Below, piece after piece: positions 40,931 to 53,439 of a stretch of DNA of 64,000 nt. Made by a program: the position numbers and the translations under genes. The stretch comes from Microplitis mediator (taxonomy: Eukaryota; Arthropoda; Insecta; Hymenoptera; Braconidae), in assembly GCF_029852145.1 (NCBI RefSeq), contig NC_079979.1, positions 10,332,642 through 10,396,641 of the forward strand, read 5' to 3'. How positions within the stretch are numbered: position 1 is the first letter of the stretch; each line of letters opens with the position of its first letter. The notes beneath the pieces were generated by a model that saw only the letters and a program-made list of their open reading frames with translations, did no database searches and was not told the origin of the DNA.

Positions 40931-43061
40931 ATGTACCAGTTCGGAGATTTTTTAAAAAACCAGGTTTCTTCGACTTTTCAGGTGGCGAAAACGCGATTTT
41001 CTAACTTTTGTCCTAATCATCGGAAATGAGTCGTACCAAGCTTAGAACGCTCATTTCAATGCGTAGAGACGATATGTACCAGTTCGGAGATTTTTTAAAA
41101 GACTAGGTTTTTTCGACTTTTCAGGTGGCGAAAACGCGATTTTCTAACTTTTCGCCTAATTATCGGAAATGAGTCGGGCCAAGCTTAGAACGCTCATTTC
41201 GATGCGTAGAGACGATATTTACCAATTCGGAGATTTTTTAAGAAACTTGGTTTTTTCGACTTTTCAGGTGGCGAAAACACGATTCTCTAACTTTTGTCTT
41301 AATTATCGGAAATGAGTCGGGCCAAGCTTAGAACGCTCATTTCGATGCGTAGAGACGATATTTACCAATTCGGAGATTTTTTAAGATACTTGGTTTTTTC
41401 GCCTTTTCAGGTGGCGAAAACACGATTCTCTAACTTTTGTCTTAATTATCGGAAATGAGTCGGACCAAGCACAGTACGCTCATTTCAATGCTCAGAGACG
41501 ATATTTACCAATTCTGAGAATTTTCAAGATACTAGGTTTTTTCGACTTTTCAGGTGGCGAAAACACGATTTTCTAACTTTTGTCCTAATTATCGGAAATG
41601 TGTCGGACCAAGCTCAGAACGCTCATTTCGATGCGTAGAGACGATATTTACTAATTCGGAGATTTTTTAAGAAACTTGGTTTTTTCGACTTTTTAGGTGG
41701 CAAAAACACGATTTTCTAACTTTTGTCCTAATTATCGGAAATGAGTCGGACCAAGCTCAGAACGCTCATTTCGATGCGTAGAGACGATATGTACCAGTTC
41801 GTAGATTTTTTTAAAAAACCAGGTTTTTTCGACTTTTCAGGTGGCGAAAACGCGATTTTCTAACTTTTGTCCTAATTATCGGAAATGTGTCGGACCAAGC
41901 TCAGAACGCTTATTCCGATGCGTAGAGACGATATTTACCAATTCGGAGATTTTTTAAGAAACTTGGTTTTTTCGACTTTTTAGGTGGCAAAAACACGATT
42001 TTTTAACTTTTGTCCTAATTATCGGAAAGGAGTCGGACCGAGCTCAGAACGCTCATTCAGATGCGTAGAGACGATATTAACCTATTCGGAGATTTTTTAA
42101 GAAACTTGGTTTTTTCGACTTTTCAGGTGGCGAAAACGCGATTTTCTAACTTTTGTCCTAATTATCGGAAATGTGTCGGACCAAGCTCAGAACGCTCATT
42201 TCGATGCGTAGAGACGATATTTACTAATTCGGAGATTTTTTAAGAAACTTGGTTTTTTCGACTTTTTAGGTGGCAAAAACACGATTTTCTAACTTTTGTC
42301 CTAATTATCGGAAATGAGTCGGACCAAGCTTAGAACGCTCATTTCGATGCGTAGAGACGATATGTACCAGTTCGGAGATTTTTTAAAAAACCAGGTTTTT
42401 TCGACTTTTCAGGTGGCGAAAACGCGATTTTCTAACTTTTGTCCTAATCATCGGAAATGAGTCGTACCAAGCTTAGAACGCTCATTTCAATGCGTAGAGA
42501 CGATATGTACCAGTTCGGAGATTTTTTAAAAGACTTGGTTTTTTCGACTTTTCAGGTGGCGAAAACGCGATTTTCTAACTTTTGTCCTAATTATCGGAAA
42601 TGTGTCGGACCAAGCTCAGAACGCTTATTCCGATGCGTAGAGACGATATTTACCAATTCGGAGATTTTTTAAGAAACTTGGTTTTTTCGACTTTTTAGGT
42701 GGCAAAAACACGATTTTTTAACTTTTGTCCTAATTATCGGAAATGAGTCGGACCGAGCTCAGAACGCTCATTCAGATGCGTAGAGACGATATTAACCTAT
42801 TCGGAGATTTTTTAAGAAACTTGGTTTTTTCGACTTTTCAGGTGGCGAAAACACGAATTTTTAACTTTTGTCCTAATTATCGGAAATGCGTCGAACCAAG
42901 CTCAGAACGCTCATTCAGATGCGTAGAGACGATATTAACCTATTCGGAGATTTTTTAAGAAACTTGGTTTTTTCGACTTTTCAGGTGGCGAAAACAAGAT
43001 TTTTTAACTTCTGTCCTAATTATCGGAAATGAGTCGGACCAAGCTCAGAACACTCATTTCG
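40931..43061 (+). repeat. Array-1 monomers, no clear internal higher-order period
   Basis: About 15 monomers. 42,457-42,958 repeats the order of types seen at 2,688-3,189 and 10,414-10,915. Local oddities are ATGCTCAGAGACG near 41,489, GTTCGTAGATTTTTTTAAA near 41,798, GGAAAGGAGTCGG near 42,024 and GAAAACAAGATTTTTTAAC near 42,991. Nothing other than satellite is present. Confidence 0.7.
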
Positions 43062-46000
43062 ATGCGTAGAGACGATATGTACCAGTTCGGAGATTTTTTA
43101 AAAGACTAGGTTTTTTCGACTTATCAGGTGGCGAAAACGCGATTTTCTAACTTTTGTCCTAATTATCGGAAATGTGTCGGACCAAGCTCAGACCGCTCAT
43201 TTCGATGCGTAGAGACGATATGTACCAGTTCGGAGATTTTTTAAAAAACCAGGTTTTTTCGACTTTTCAGGTGGCGAAAACGCGACTTTCTAACTTTTGT
43301 CCTAATCATCGGAAATGAGTCGTACCAAGCTTAGAACGCTCATTTCAATGCGTAGAGACGATATGTACCAGTTCGGAGATTTTTTAAAAGACTAGGTTTT
43401 TTCGACTTTTCAGGTGGCGAAAACACGAATTTTTAACTTTTGTCCTAATTATCGGAAATGCGTCGAACCAAGCTCAGAACACCCATTTCGATGCGTAGAG
43501 ACGATATTAACGTATTGGGAGATTTTTTAAGAAACTTGGTTTTTTCGACTTTTCAGGTGGCGAAAACACGATTCTCTAACTTTTGTCTTAATTATCGGAA
43601 ATGAGTCGGACCAAGCACAGTACGCTCATTTCGATGCGTAGAGACGATATGTACCAGTTCGGAGATTTTTTAAAAAACCAGGTTTTTTCGACTTTTCAGG
43701 TGGCGAAAACGCGATTTTCTAACTTTTGTCCTAATCATCGGAAATGAGTCGTACCAAGCTTAGAACGCTCATTTCAATGCGTAGAGACGATATGTACCAG
43801 TTCGGAGATTTTTTAAAAGACTAGGTTTTTTCGACTTTTCAGGTGGCGAAAACGCGATTTTTTAACTTTTGTCCTAATTATCGGAAATGTGTCGGACCAA
43901 GCTCAGAACGCTCATTTCGATGCGTAGAGACGATATTTACCAATTCGGAGATTTTTTAAGAAACTTGGTTTTTTCGACTTTTTAGGTGGCAAAAACACGA
44001 ATTTTTAACTTTTGTCCTAATTATCGGAAATGCGTCGGACCAAGCTCAGAACACTCATTTCGATGCGTAGAGACGATATTAACCCATCCGGAGATTTTTT
44101 ACGAAACTTAGTTTTTTCGACTTTTCAGGTGGCAAAAAGACGATTTTCTAACATTTGTCCTAATTATCGGAAGTGAGTCGGACCAAGCTCAGAACGCTTA
44201 TTCAGATGCGTAGAGACGATATTAACCTATTCGGAGATTTTTTAAGAAACTTAGTTTTTTCGACTTTTTAGGTGGCAAAAAGACGATTTTCTAAGTTTTG
44301 TCCTAATTATCGGAAATGAGTCGGACCAAGCTCAGAACGCTCATTTCAATGCGTAGAGACGATATCAACGTATTGGGAGATTTTTTAAGAAACTTGGTTT
44401 TTTCGACTTTTCAGGTGGCGAAAACACGAATTTTTAACTTTTGTCCTAATTATCGGAAATGCGTCGAACCAAGCTCAGAACGCTTATTCAGATGCGTAGA
44501 GACGATATTAACCTATTCGGAGATTTTTTAAGAAACTTGGTTTTTTCGACTTTTCAGGTGGCGAAAACACGATTTTCTTACTTTTCGCTTAATTATCGGA
44601 AATGCGTCGGGCCAAGCTTAGAACGCTTATTTCGATGCGTAGAGACGATATTTACCAATTCGGAGATTTTTTAAGAAACTTGGTTTTTTCGACTTTTCAG
44701 GTGGCGAAAACACGAATTTTTAACTTTTGTCCTAATTATCGGAAATGCGTCGAACCAAGCTCAGAACACCCATTTCGATGCGTAGAGACAATATCAACGT
44801 ATTGGGAGATTTTTTAAGAAACTCGGTTTTTTCGACTTTTCAGGTGGCGAAAACACGATTCTCTAACTTTTGTCTTAATTATCGGAAATGAGTCGGACCA
44901 AGCACAGTACGCTCATTTCGATGCGTAGAGACGATATGTACCAGTTTGGAGATTTTTTAAAAAACCAGGTTTTTTCGACTTTTCAGGTGGCGAAAACACG
45001 AATTTTAAACTTTTGTCCTAATTATCGGAAATGCGTCGAACCAAGCTCAGAACACCCATTTCGATGCGTAGAGACGATATCAACGTATTGGGAGATTTTT
45101 TATGAAACTTGGTTTTTTCGACTTTTCAGGTGGCGAAAACACGATTCTCTAACTTTTGTCTTAATTATCGGAAATGAGTCGGACCAAGCACAGTACGCTC
45201 ATTTCGATGCGTAGAGACGATATGTACCAGTTCGGAGATTTTTTAAAAAACCAGGTTTTTTCGACTTTTCAGGTGGCGAAAACGCGATTTTCTAACTTTT
45301 GTCCTAATCATCGGAAATGAGTCGTACCAAGCTTAGAACGCTCATTTCAATGCGTAGAGACGATATGTACCAGTTCGGAGATTTTTTAAAAGACTAGGTT
45401 TTTTCGACTTTTCAGGTGGCGAAAACACGATTTTCTAACTTTTCGCCGAATTATCGGAAATGAGTCGGGCCAAGCTTAGAACGCTCATTTCGATGCGTAG
45501 AGACGATATTTACCAATTCGGAGATTTTTTAAGAAACTTGGTTTTTTCGCCTTTTCAGGTGGCAAAAACACGATTTTTTAACTTTTGTCCTAATTATCGG
45601 AAATGAGTCGGACCAAGCTCAGAACACTCATTTCAATGCGTAGAGACGATATGTACCAGTTCGGAGATTTTTTAAAAGACTAGGTTTTTTCGACTTTTCA
45701 GGTGGCGAAAACGCGATTTTCTAACTTTTGTCCTAATTATCGGAAATGTGTCGGACCAAGCTCAGAACGCTCATTTCGATGCGTAGAGACGATATCAACG
45801 TATTGGGAGATTTTTTAAGAAACTTGGTTTTTTCGACTTTTTAGGTGGCAAAAACACGATTTTCTAACTTTTGTCCTAATTATCGGAAATGAGTCGGACC
45901 AAGCTTAGAACGCTCATTTCAATGCGTAGAGACGATATGTACCAGTTCGGAGATTTTTTAAAAGACTAGGTTTTTTCGACTTATCAGGTGGCGAAAACGC

Positions 46001-49000
46001 GATTTTCTAACTTTTGTCCTAATTATCGGAAATGTGTCGGACCAAGCTCAGACCGCTCATTTCGATGCGTAGAGACGATATGTACCAGTTCGGAGATTTT
46101 TTAAAAAACCAGGTTTTTTCGACTTTTCAGGTGGCGAAAACGCGATTTTCTAACTTTTGTCCTAATCATCGGAAATGAGTCGTACCAAGCTTAGAACGCT
46201 CATTTCAATGCGTAGAGACGATATGTACCAGTTCGGAGATTTTTTAAAAGACTAGGTTTTTTCGACTTTTCAGGTGGCGAAAACACGAATTTTTAACTTT
46301 TGTCCTAATTATCGGAAATGCGTCGAACCAAGCTCAGAACACCCATTTCGATGCGTAGAGACGATATTAACGTATTGGGAGATTTTTTAAGAAACTTGGT
46401 TTTTTCGACTTTTCAGGTGGCGAAAACACGATTCTCTAACTTTTGTCTTAATTATCGGAAATGAGTCGGACCAAGCACAGTACGCTCATTTCGATGCGTA
46501 GAGACGATATGTACCAGTTCGGAGATTTTTTAAAAAACCAGGTTTTTTCGACTTTTCAGGTGGCGAAAACGCGATTTTCTAACTTTTGTCCTAATCATCG
46601 GAAATGAGTCGTACCAAGCTTAGAACGCTCATTTCAATGCGTAGAGACGATATGTACCAGTTCGGAGATTTTTTAAAAGACTAGGTTTTTTCGACTTTTC
46701 AGGTGGCGAAAACGCGATTTTCTAACTTTTGTCCTAATTATCGGAAATGTGTCGGACCAAGCTCAGAACGCTCATTTCGATGCGTAGAGACGATATTTAC
46801 CAATTCGGAGATTTTTTAAGAAACTTGGTTTTTTCGACTTTTTAGGTGGCAAAAACACGAATTTTTAACTTTTGTCCTAATTATCGGAAATGCGTCGGAC
46901 CAAGCTCAGAACACTCATTTCGATGCGTAGAGACGATATTAACCCATCCGGAGATTTTTTACGAAACTTAGTTTTTTCGACTTTTCAGGTGGCAAAAAGA
47001 CGATTTTCTAACATTTGTCCTAATTATCGGAAGTGAGTCGGACCAAGCTCAGAACGCTTATTCAGATGCGTAGAGACGATATTAACCTATTCGGAGATTT
47101 TTTAAGAAACTTAGTTTTTTCGACTTTTTAGGTGGCAAAAAGACGATTTTCTAAGTTTTGTCCTAATTATCGGAAATGAGTCGGACCAAGCTCAGAACGC
47201 TCATTTCAATGCGTAGAGACGATATCAACGTATTGGGAGATTTTTTAAGAAACTTGGTTTTTTCGACTTTTCAGGTGGCGAAAACACGAATTTTTAACTT
47301 TTGTCCTAATTATCGGAAATGCGTCGAACCAAGCTCAGAACGCTTATTCAGATGCGTAGAGACGATATTAACCTATTCGGAGATTTTTTAAGAAACTTGG
47401 TTTTTTCGACTTTTCAGGTGGCGAAAACACGATTTTCTTACTTTTCGCTTAATTATCGGAAATGCGTCGGGCCAAGCTTAGAACGCTCATTTCGATGCGT
47501 AGAGACGATATTTACCAATTCGGAGATTTTTTAAGAAACTTGGTTTTTTCGACTTTTCAGGTGGCGAAAACACGATTTTCTTACTTTTCGCTTAATTATC
47601 GGAAATGCGTCGAACCAAGCTCAGAACACCCATTTCGATGCGTAGAGACAATATCAACGTATTGGGAGATTTTTTAAGAAACTCGGTTTTTTCGACTTTT
47701 CAGGTGGCGAAAACACGATTCTCTAACTTTTGTCTTAATTATCGGAAATGAGTCGGACCAAGCACAGTACGCTCATTTCGATGCGTAGAGACGATATGTA
47801 CCAGTTCGGAGATTTTTTAAAAAACCAGGTTTTTTCGACTTTTCAGGTGGCGAAAACACGAATTTTAAACTTTTGTCCTAATTATCGGAAATGCGTCGGA
47901 CCAAGCTCAGAACACTCATTTCGATGCGTAGAGACGATATTAACCCATTCGGAGATTTTTTAAGAAACTTAGTTTTTTCGACTTTTCAGCTGGCAAAAAG
48001 ACGATTTTTCAACTTTTGTCCTAATTATCGGAAATGAGTCGGACCGAGCTCAGAACGCTCATTCAGATGCGTAGAGACGATATTAACCTATTCGGAGATT
48101 TTTTAAGAAACTTGGTTTTTTCGACTTTTCAGGTTGCGAAAACACGATTCTCTAACTTTTGTCTTAATTATCGGAAATGAGTCGGACCAAGCACAGTACG
48201 CTCATTTCAATGCGTAGAGACGATATTTACCAATTCTGAGAATTTTCAAGAAACTAGGTTTTTTCGACTTTTCAGGTGGCGAAAACACGATTTTCTAACT
48301 TTTCGCCGAATTATCGGAAATGAGTCGGGCCAAGCTTAGAACGCTCATTTCGATGCGTAGAGACGATATTTACCAATTCGGAGATTTTTTAAGAAACTTG
48401 GTTTTTTCGCCTTTTCAGGTGGCAAAAACACGATTTTTTAACTTTTGTCCTAATTATCGGAAATGAGTCGGACCAAGCTCAGAACACTCATTTCAATGCG
48501 TAGAGACGATATGTACCAGTTCGGAGATTTTTTAAAAGACTAGGTTTTTTCGACTTTTCAGGTGGCGAAAACGCGATTTTCTAACTTTTGTCCTAATTAT
48601 CGGAAATGTGTCGGACCAAGCTCAGAACGCTCATTTCGATGCGTAGAGACGATATCAACGTATTGGGAGATTTTTTAAGAAACTTGGTTTTTTCGACTTT
48701 TTAGGTGGCAAAAACACGATTTTCTAACTTTTGTCCTAATTATCGGAAATGAGTCGGACCAAGCTTAGAACGCTCATTTCAATGCGTAGAGACGATATGT
48801 ACCAGTTCGGAGATTTTTTAAAAGACTAGGTTTTTTCGACTTATCAGGTGGCGAAAACGCGATTTTCTAACTTTTGTCCTAATTATCGGAAATGTGTCGG
48901 ACCAAGCTCAGACCGCTCATTTCGATGCGTAGAGACGATATGTACCAGTTCGGAGATTTTTTAAAAAACCAGGTTTTTTCGACTTTTCAGGTGGCGAAAA

Positions 49001-49148
49001 CGCGATTTTCTAACTTTTGTCTTAATTATCGGAAATGAGTCGTACCAAGCTTAGAACGCTCATTTCAATGCGTAGAGACGATATGTACCAGTTCGGAGAT
49101 TTTTTAAAAGACTAGGTTTTTTCGACTTTTCAGGTGGCGAAAACACGA
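43062..49148 (+). repeat. 2,860-bp (20-monomer) block, two copies and a partial third
   Basis: The rare GACTTATCAGG variant is at 43,119, 45,979 and 48,839, spaced by exactly 2,860 bp (20 x 143). The ATTAACCCATCCGG monomer and the GTCCTAATTATCGGAAGTG monomer also repeat at this shift. The third copy ends near 49,148. Part of copy 2 (about 47,890-48,270) does not match copy 1 and looks instead like monomers near 49,750-49,920, so the second copy is a mosaic. CGCCGAATT is at 45,444, 48,304 and 49,162. Confidence 0.8.
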
Positions 49149-51579
49149 TTTTCTAACTTTTCGCCGAATTATCGGAAATGAGTCGGGCCAAGCTTAGAAC
49201 GCTCATTTCGATGCGTAGAGACGATATTTACCAATTCGGAGATTTTTTAAGAAACTTGGTTTTTTCGCCTTTTCAGGTGGCAAAAACACGATTTTTTAAC
49301 TTTTGTCCTAATTATCGGAAATGAGTCGGACCAAGCTCAGAACACTCATTTCAATGCGTAGAGACGATATGTACCAGTTCGGAGATTTTTTAAAAGACTA
49401 GGTTTTTTCGACTTTTCAGGTGGCGAAAACGCGATTTTCTAACTTTTGTCCTAATTATCGGAAATGTGTCGGACCAAGCTCAGAACGCTCATTTCGATGC
49501 GTAGAGACGATATCAACGTATTGGGAGATTTTTTAAGAAACTTGGTTTTTTCGACTTTTTAGGTGGCAAAAACACGATTTTCTAACTTTTGTCCTAATTA
49601 TCGGAAATGAGTCGGACCAAGCTCAGAACGCTCATTTCGATGCGAAGAGACGATATTTACCAATTCGGAGATTTTTTAAGGAACTTGGTTTTTTCGACTT
49701 TTTAGGTGGCAAAAACACGAATTTTTAACTTTTGTCCTAATTATCGGAAATGCGTCGGACCAAGCTCAGAACACTCATTTCGATGCGTAGAGACGATATT
49801 AACCCATTCGGAGATTTTTTAAGAAACTTAGTTTTTTCGACTTTTCAGCTGGCAAAAAGACGATTTTTCAACTTTTGTCCTAATTATCGGAAATGAGTCG
49901 GACCGAGCTCAGAACGCTCATTCAGATGCGTAGAGACGATATTAACCTATTCGGAGATTTTTTAAGAAACTTGGTTTTTTTGACTTTTCAGGTGGCGAAA
50001 ACACGAATTTTTAACTTTTGTCCTAATTATCGGAAATGCGTCGAACCAAGCACAGAACGCTCATTCAGATGCGTAGAGACGATATTAACCTATTCGGAGA
50101 TTTTTTAAGAAACTTGGTTTTTTTGACTTTTCAGGTGGCGAAAACACGATTTTCTAACTTTTCGCCTAATTATCGGAAATGCGTCGGGCCAAGCTTAGAA
50201 CGCTCATTTCGATGCGTAGAGACGATATTTACCGATTCGGAGATTTTTTAAGAAACTTGGTTTTTTTGCCTTTTCAGGTGGCGAAAACACGATTTTTTAA
50301 CTTTTGTCCTAATTATCGGAAATGAGTCGGACCAAGCTCAGAACACTCATTTCAATGCGTAGAGACGATATGTACCAGTTCGGAGATTTTTTAAAAGACT
50401 AGGTTTTTTCGACTTTTCAGGTGGCGAAAACGCGATTTTCTAACTTTTGTCCTAATCATCGGAAATGAGTCGTACCAAGCTCAGAACACTCATTTCGATG
50501 CGTAGAGACGATATGTACCAGTTCGGAGATTTTTTAAAAAACCAGGTTTTTTCGACTTTTCAGGTGGCGAAAACGCGATTTTCTAACTTTTGTCCTAATT
50601 ATCGGAAATGAGTCGGACCAAGCTCAGAACACTCATTTCAATGCGTAGAGACGATATTTACCGATTCGGAGATTTTTTAAGAAACTTGGTTTTTTTGCCT
50701 TTTCAGGTGGCGAAAACACGATTTTTTAACTTTTGTCCTAATTATCAGAAATGAGTCGGACCAAGCTCAGAACACTCATTTCAATGCGTAGAGACGATAT
50801 GTACCAGTTCGGAGATTTTTTAAAAGACTAGGTTTTTTCGACTTTTCAGGTGGCGAAAACGCGATTTTCTAACTTTTGTCCTAATTATCGGAAATGCGTC
50901 GAACCAAGCTCAGAACGCTCATTCAGATGCGTAGAGACGATATTAACCTATTCGGAGATTTTTTAAGAAACTTGGTTTTTTCGACTTTTCAGGTGGCGAA
51001 AACGCGATTTTCTAACTTTTGTCCTAATTATCGGAAATGTGTCGAACCAAGCTCAGAACACTCATTTCGATGCGTAGAGACGATATTTACTAATTCGGAG
51101 ATTTTTTAAGAAACTTGGTTTTTTCGACTTTTTAGGTGGCCAAAAACACGATTTTCTAACTTTTGTCCTAATTATGGGAAATGAGTCCGACCAAGCTCAG
51201 ACCGCTCATTTCGATGCGTAGAGACGATATGTACCAGTTCGGAGATTTTTTAAAAAACCAGGTTTTTTCGACTTTTCAGGTGGCGAAAACGCGATTTTCT
51301 AACTTTTGTCCTAATCATCGGAAATGAGTCGTACCAAGCTTAGAACGCTCATTTCGACGCGTGGAGACGATATTTACCAATTCGGAGATTTCTCGAGAAA
51401 CTTGGTTTTCTCGACTTCTTAGGTGGCGAAAACGCGATTTTTTAACTTTTGTCCTAATCATCGGAAATGAGTCGTACCAAGCTTAGAACGCTCATTTCAA
51501 TGCGTAGAGACGATATGTACCAGTTCGGAGATTTTTTAAAAGTCTAGGTTTTTTCGACTTTTCAGGTGGCGAAAACGCG
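49149..51579 (+). repeat. Array-1 monomers with a local 429-bp duplication
   Basis: Mixed monomers. The run from 50,221 (GACGATATTTACCGATTCGG, then TTTTTTTGCC) is repeated at 50,650, a shift of 429 bp or three monomers. The monomer near 51,355 has an unusual set of changes (CGACGCGTGGAGACG, TTTCTCGAG, GACTTCTTAGG). Nothing other than satellite is present. Confidence 0.7.
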
Positions 51580-53009
51580 ATTTTCTAACTTTTGTCCTAA
51601 TTATCGGAAATGTGTCGGACCAAGCTCAGAACGCTCATTTCGATGCGTAGAGACGATATTTACCAATTCGGAGATTTTTTAAGAAACTTGGTTTTTTCGA
51701 CTTTTTAGGTGGCAAAAACACGATTCTCTAACTTTTGTCTTAATTATCGGAAATGAGTCGGACCAAGCACAGTACGCTCATTTCAATGCGTAGAGACGAT
51801 ATTTACCAATTCTGAGAATTTTCAAGAAACTAGGTTTTTTCGACTTTTCAGGTGGCGAAAACACGATTTTCTAACTTTTCGCCTAATTATCGGAAATGAG
51901 TCGGACCGAGCTCAGAACGCTCATTCAGATGCGTAGAGACGATATTAACCTATTCGGAGATTTTTTAAGAAACTTGGTTTTTTCGACTTTTCAGGTTGCG
52001 AAAACACGATTCTCTAACTTTTGTCTTAATTATCGGAAATGAGTCGGACCAAGCACAGTACGCTCATTTCAATGCGTAGAGACGATATTTACCAATTCTG
52101 AGAATTTTCAAGAAACTAGGTTTTTTCGACTTTTCAGGTGGCGAAAACACGATTTTCTAACTTTTCGCCTAATTATCGGAAATGAGTCGGGCCAAGCTCA
52201 GAACGCTCATTTCGATGCGTAGAGACGATATTAACCAATTTGGAGATTTCTTAAGAAACTTGGTTTTTTCGACTTCTCAGGTGATGAAAACACGATTTTC
52301 TAACTTTTGTCCTAATTATCGGAAATGTGTCGGACCAAGCTCAGAACGCTCATTTCGATGCGTAGAGACGATATTTACCAATTCGGAGATTTTTTAAGAA
52401 ACTTGGTTTTTTCGACTTTTTAGGTGGCAAAAACACGATTCTCTAACTTTTGTCTTAATTATCGGAAATGAGTCGGACCAAGCACAGTACGCTCATTTCA
52501 ATGCGTAGAGACGATATTTACTAATTCTGAGAATTTTCAAGAAACTAGGTTTTTTCGACTTTTCAGGTGGCGAAAACACGATTTTCTAACTTTTCGCCTA
52601 ATTATCGGAAATGAGTCGGACCGAGCTCAGAACGCTCATTCAGATGCGTAGAGACGATATTAACCTATTCGGAGATTTTTTAAGAAACTTGGTTTTTTCG
52701 ACTTTTCAGGTTGCGAAAACACGATTCTCTAACTTTTGTCTTAATTATCGGAAATGAGTCGGACCAAGCACAGTACGCTCATTTCAATGCGTAGAGACGA
52801 TATTTACCAATTCTGAGAATTTTCAAGAAACTAGGTTTTTTCGACTTTTCAGGTGGCGAAAACACGATTTTCTAACTTTTCGCCTAATTATCGGAAATGA
52901 GTCGGGCCAAGCTCAGAACGCTCATTTCGATGCGTAGAGACGATATTAACCAATTTGGAGATTTCTTAAGAAACTTGGTTTTTTCGACTTCTCAGGTGAT
53001 GAAAACACG
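51580..53009 (+). repeat. 715-bp (5-monomer) block, tandem duplication
   Basis: About 51,580-52,294 and 52,295-53,009 match at a shift of exactly 715 bp. The variant TTAACCAATTTGGAGATTTC begins at 52,231 and 52,946, and is followed in both by the TTCTCAGGTGATGAAAAC change. This 715-bp block is not the same set of monomers as the 715-bp block near 2,340-3,769. Confidence 0.78.
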
Positions 53010-53439
53010 ATTTTCTAACTTTTGTACTAATTATCGGAAATGAGTCGGACCAAGCTCAGAACACTCATTTCAATGCGTAGAGACGATATGTACCAGTTCG
53101 GAGATTTTTTTAAAAACCGGGTTTTTTCGACTTTTTAGGTGGCGAAAACACGATTTTCTAACTTTTGTCCTAATTATCGGAAATGAGTCGGACCGAGCTC
53201 AGAACGCTCATTCAGATGCGTAGAGACGATATTAACCTATTCGGAGATTTTTTAAGAAACTTACTTTTTTCGACTTTTTAGATGGCAAAAAGACGATTAT
53301 CTAAGTTTTGTCCTAATTATCGGAAATGAGTTGGACCGAGCACAGTACGCTCATTTTAATGCGTAGAGAAGATATTTACCAATTCTGAGAATTTTCAAGA
53401 AACTAGGTTTTTTCGACTTTTCAGGTGGCGAAAACACGA
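53010..53439 (+). repeat. Array-1 monomers, diverged
   Basis: Three monomers with scattered private changes, including AAAAACCGGG near 53,112, AAACTTACTTTTTTCG near 53,257 and TTTAGATGGC near 53,278. No other feature is seen. Confidence 0.65.
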
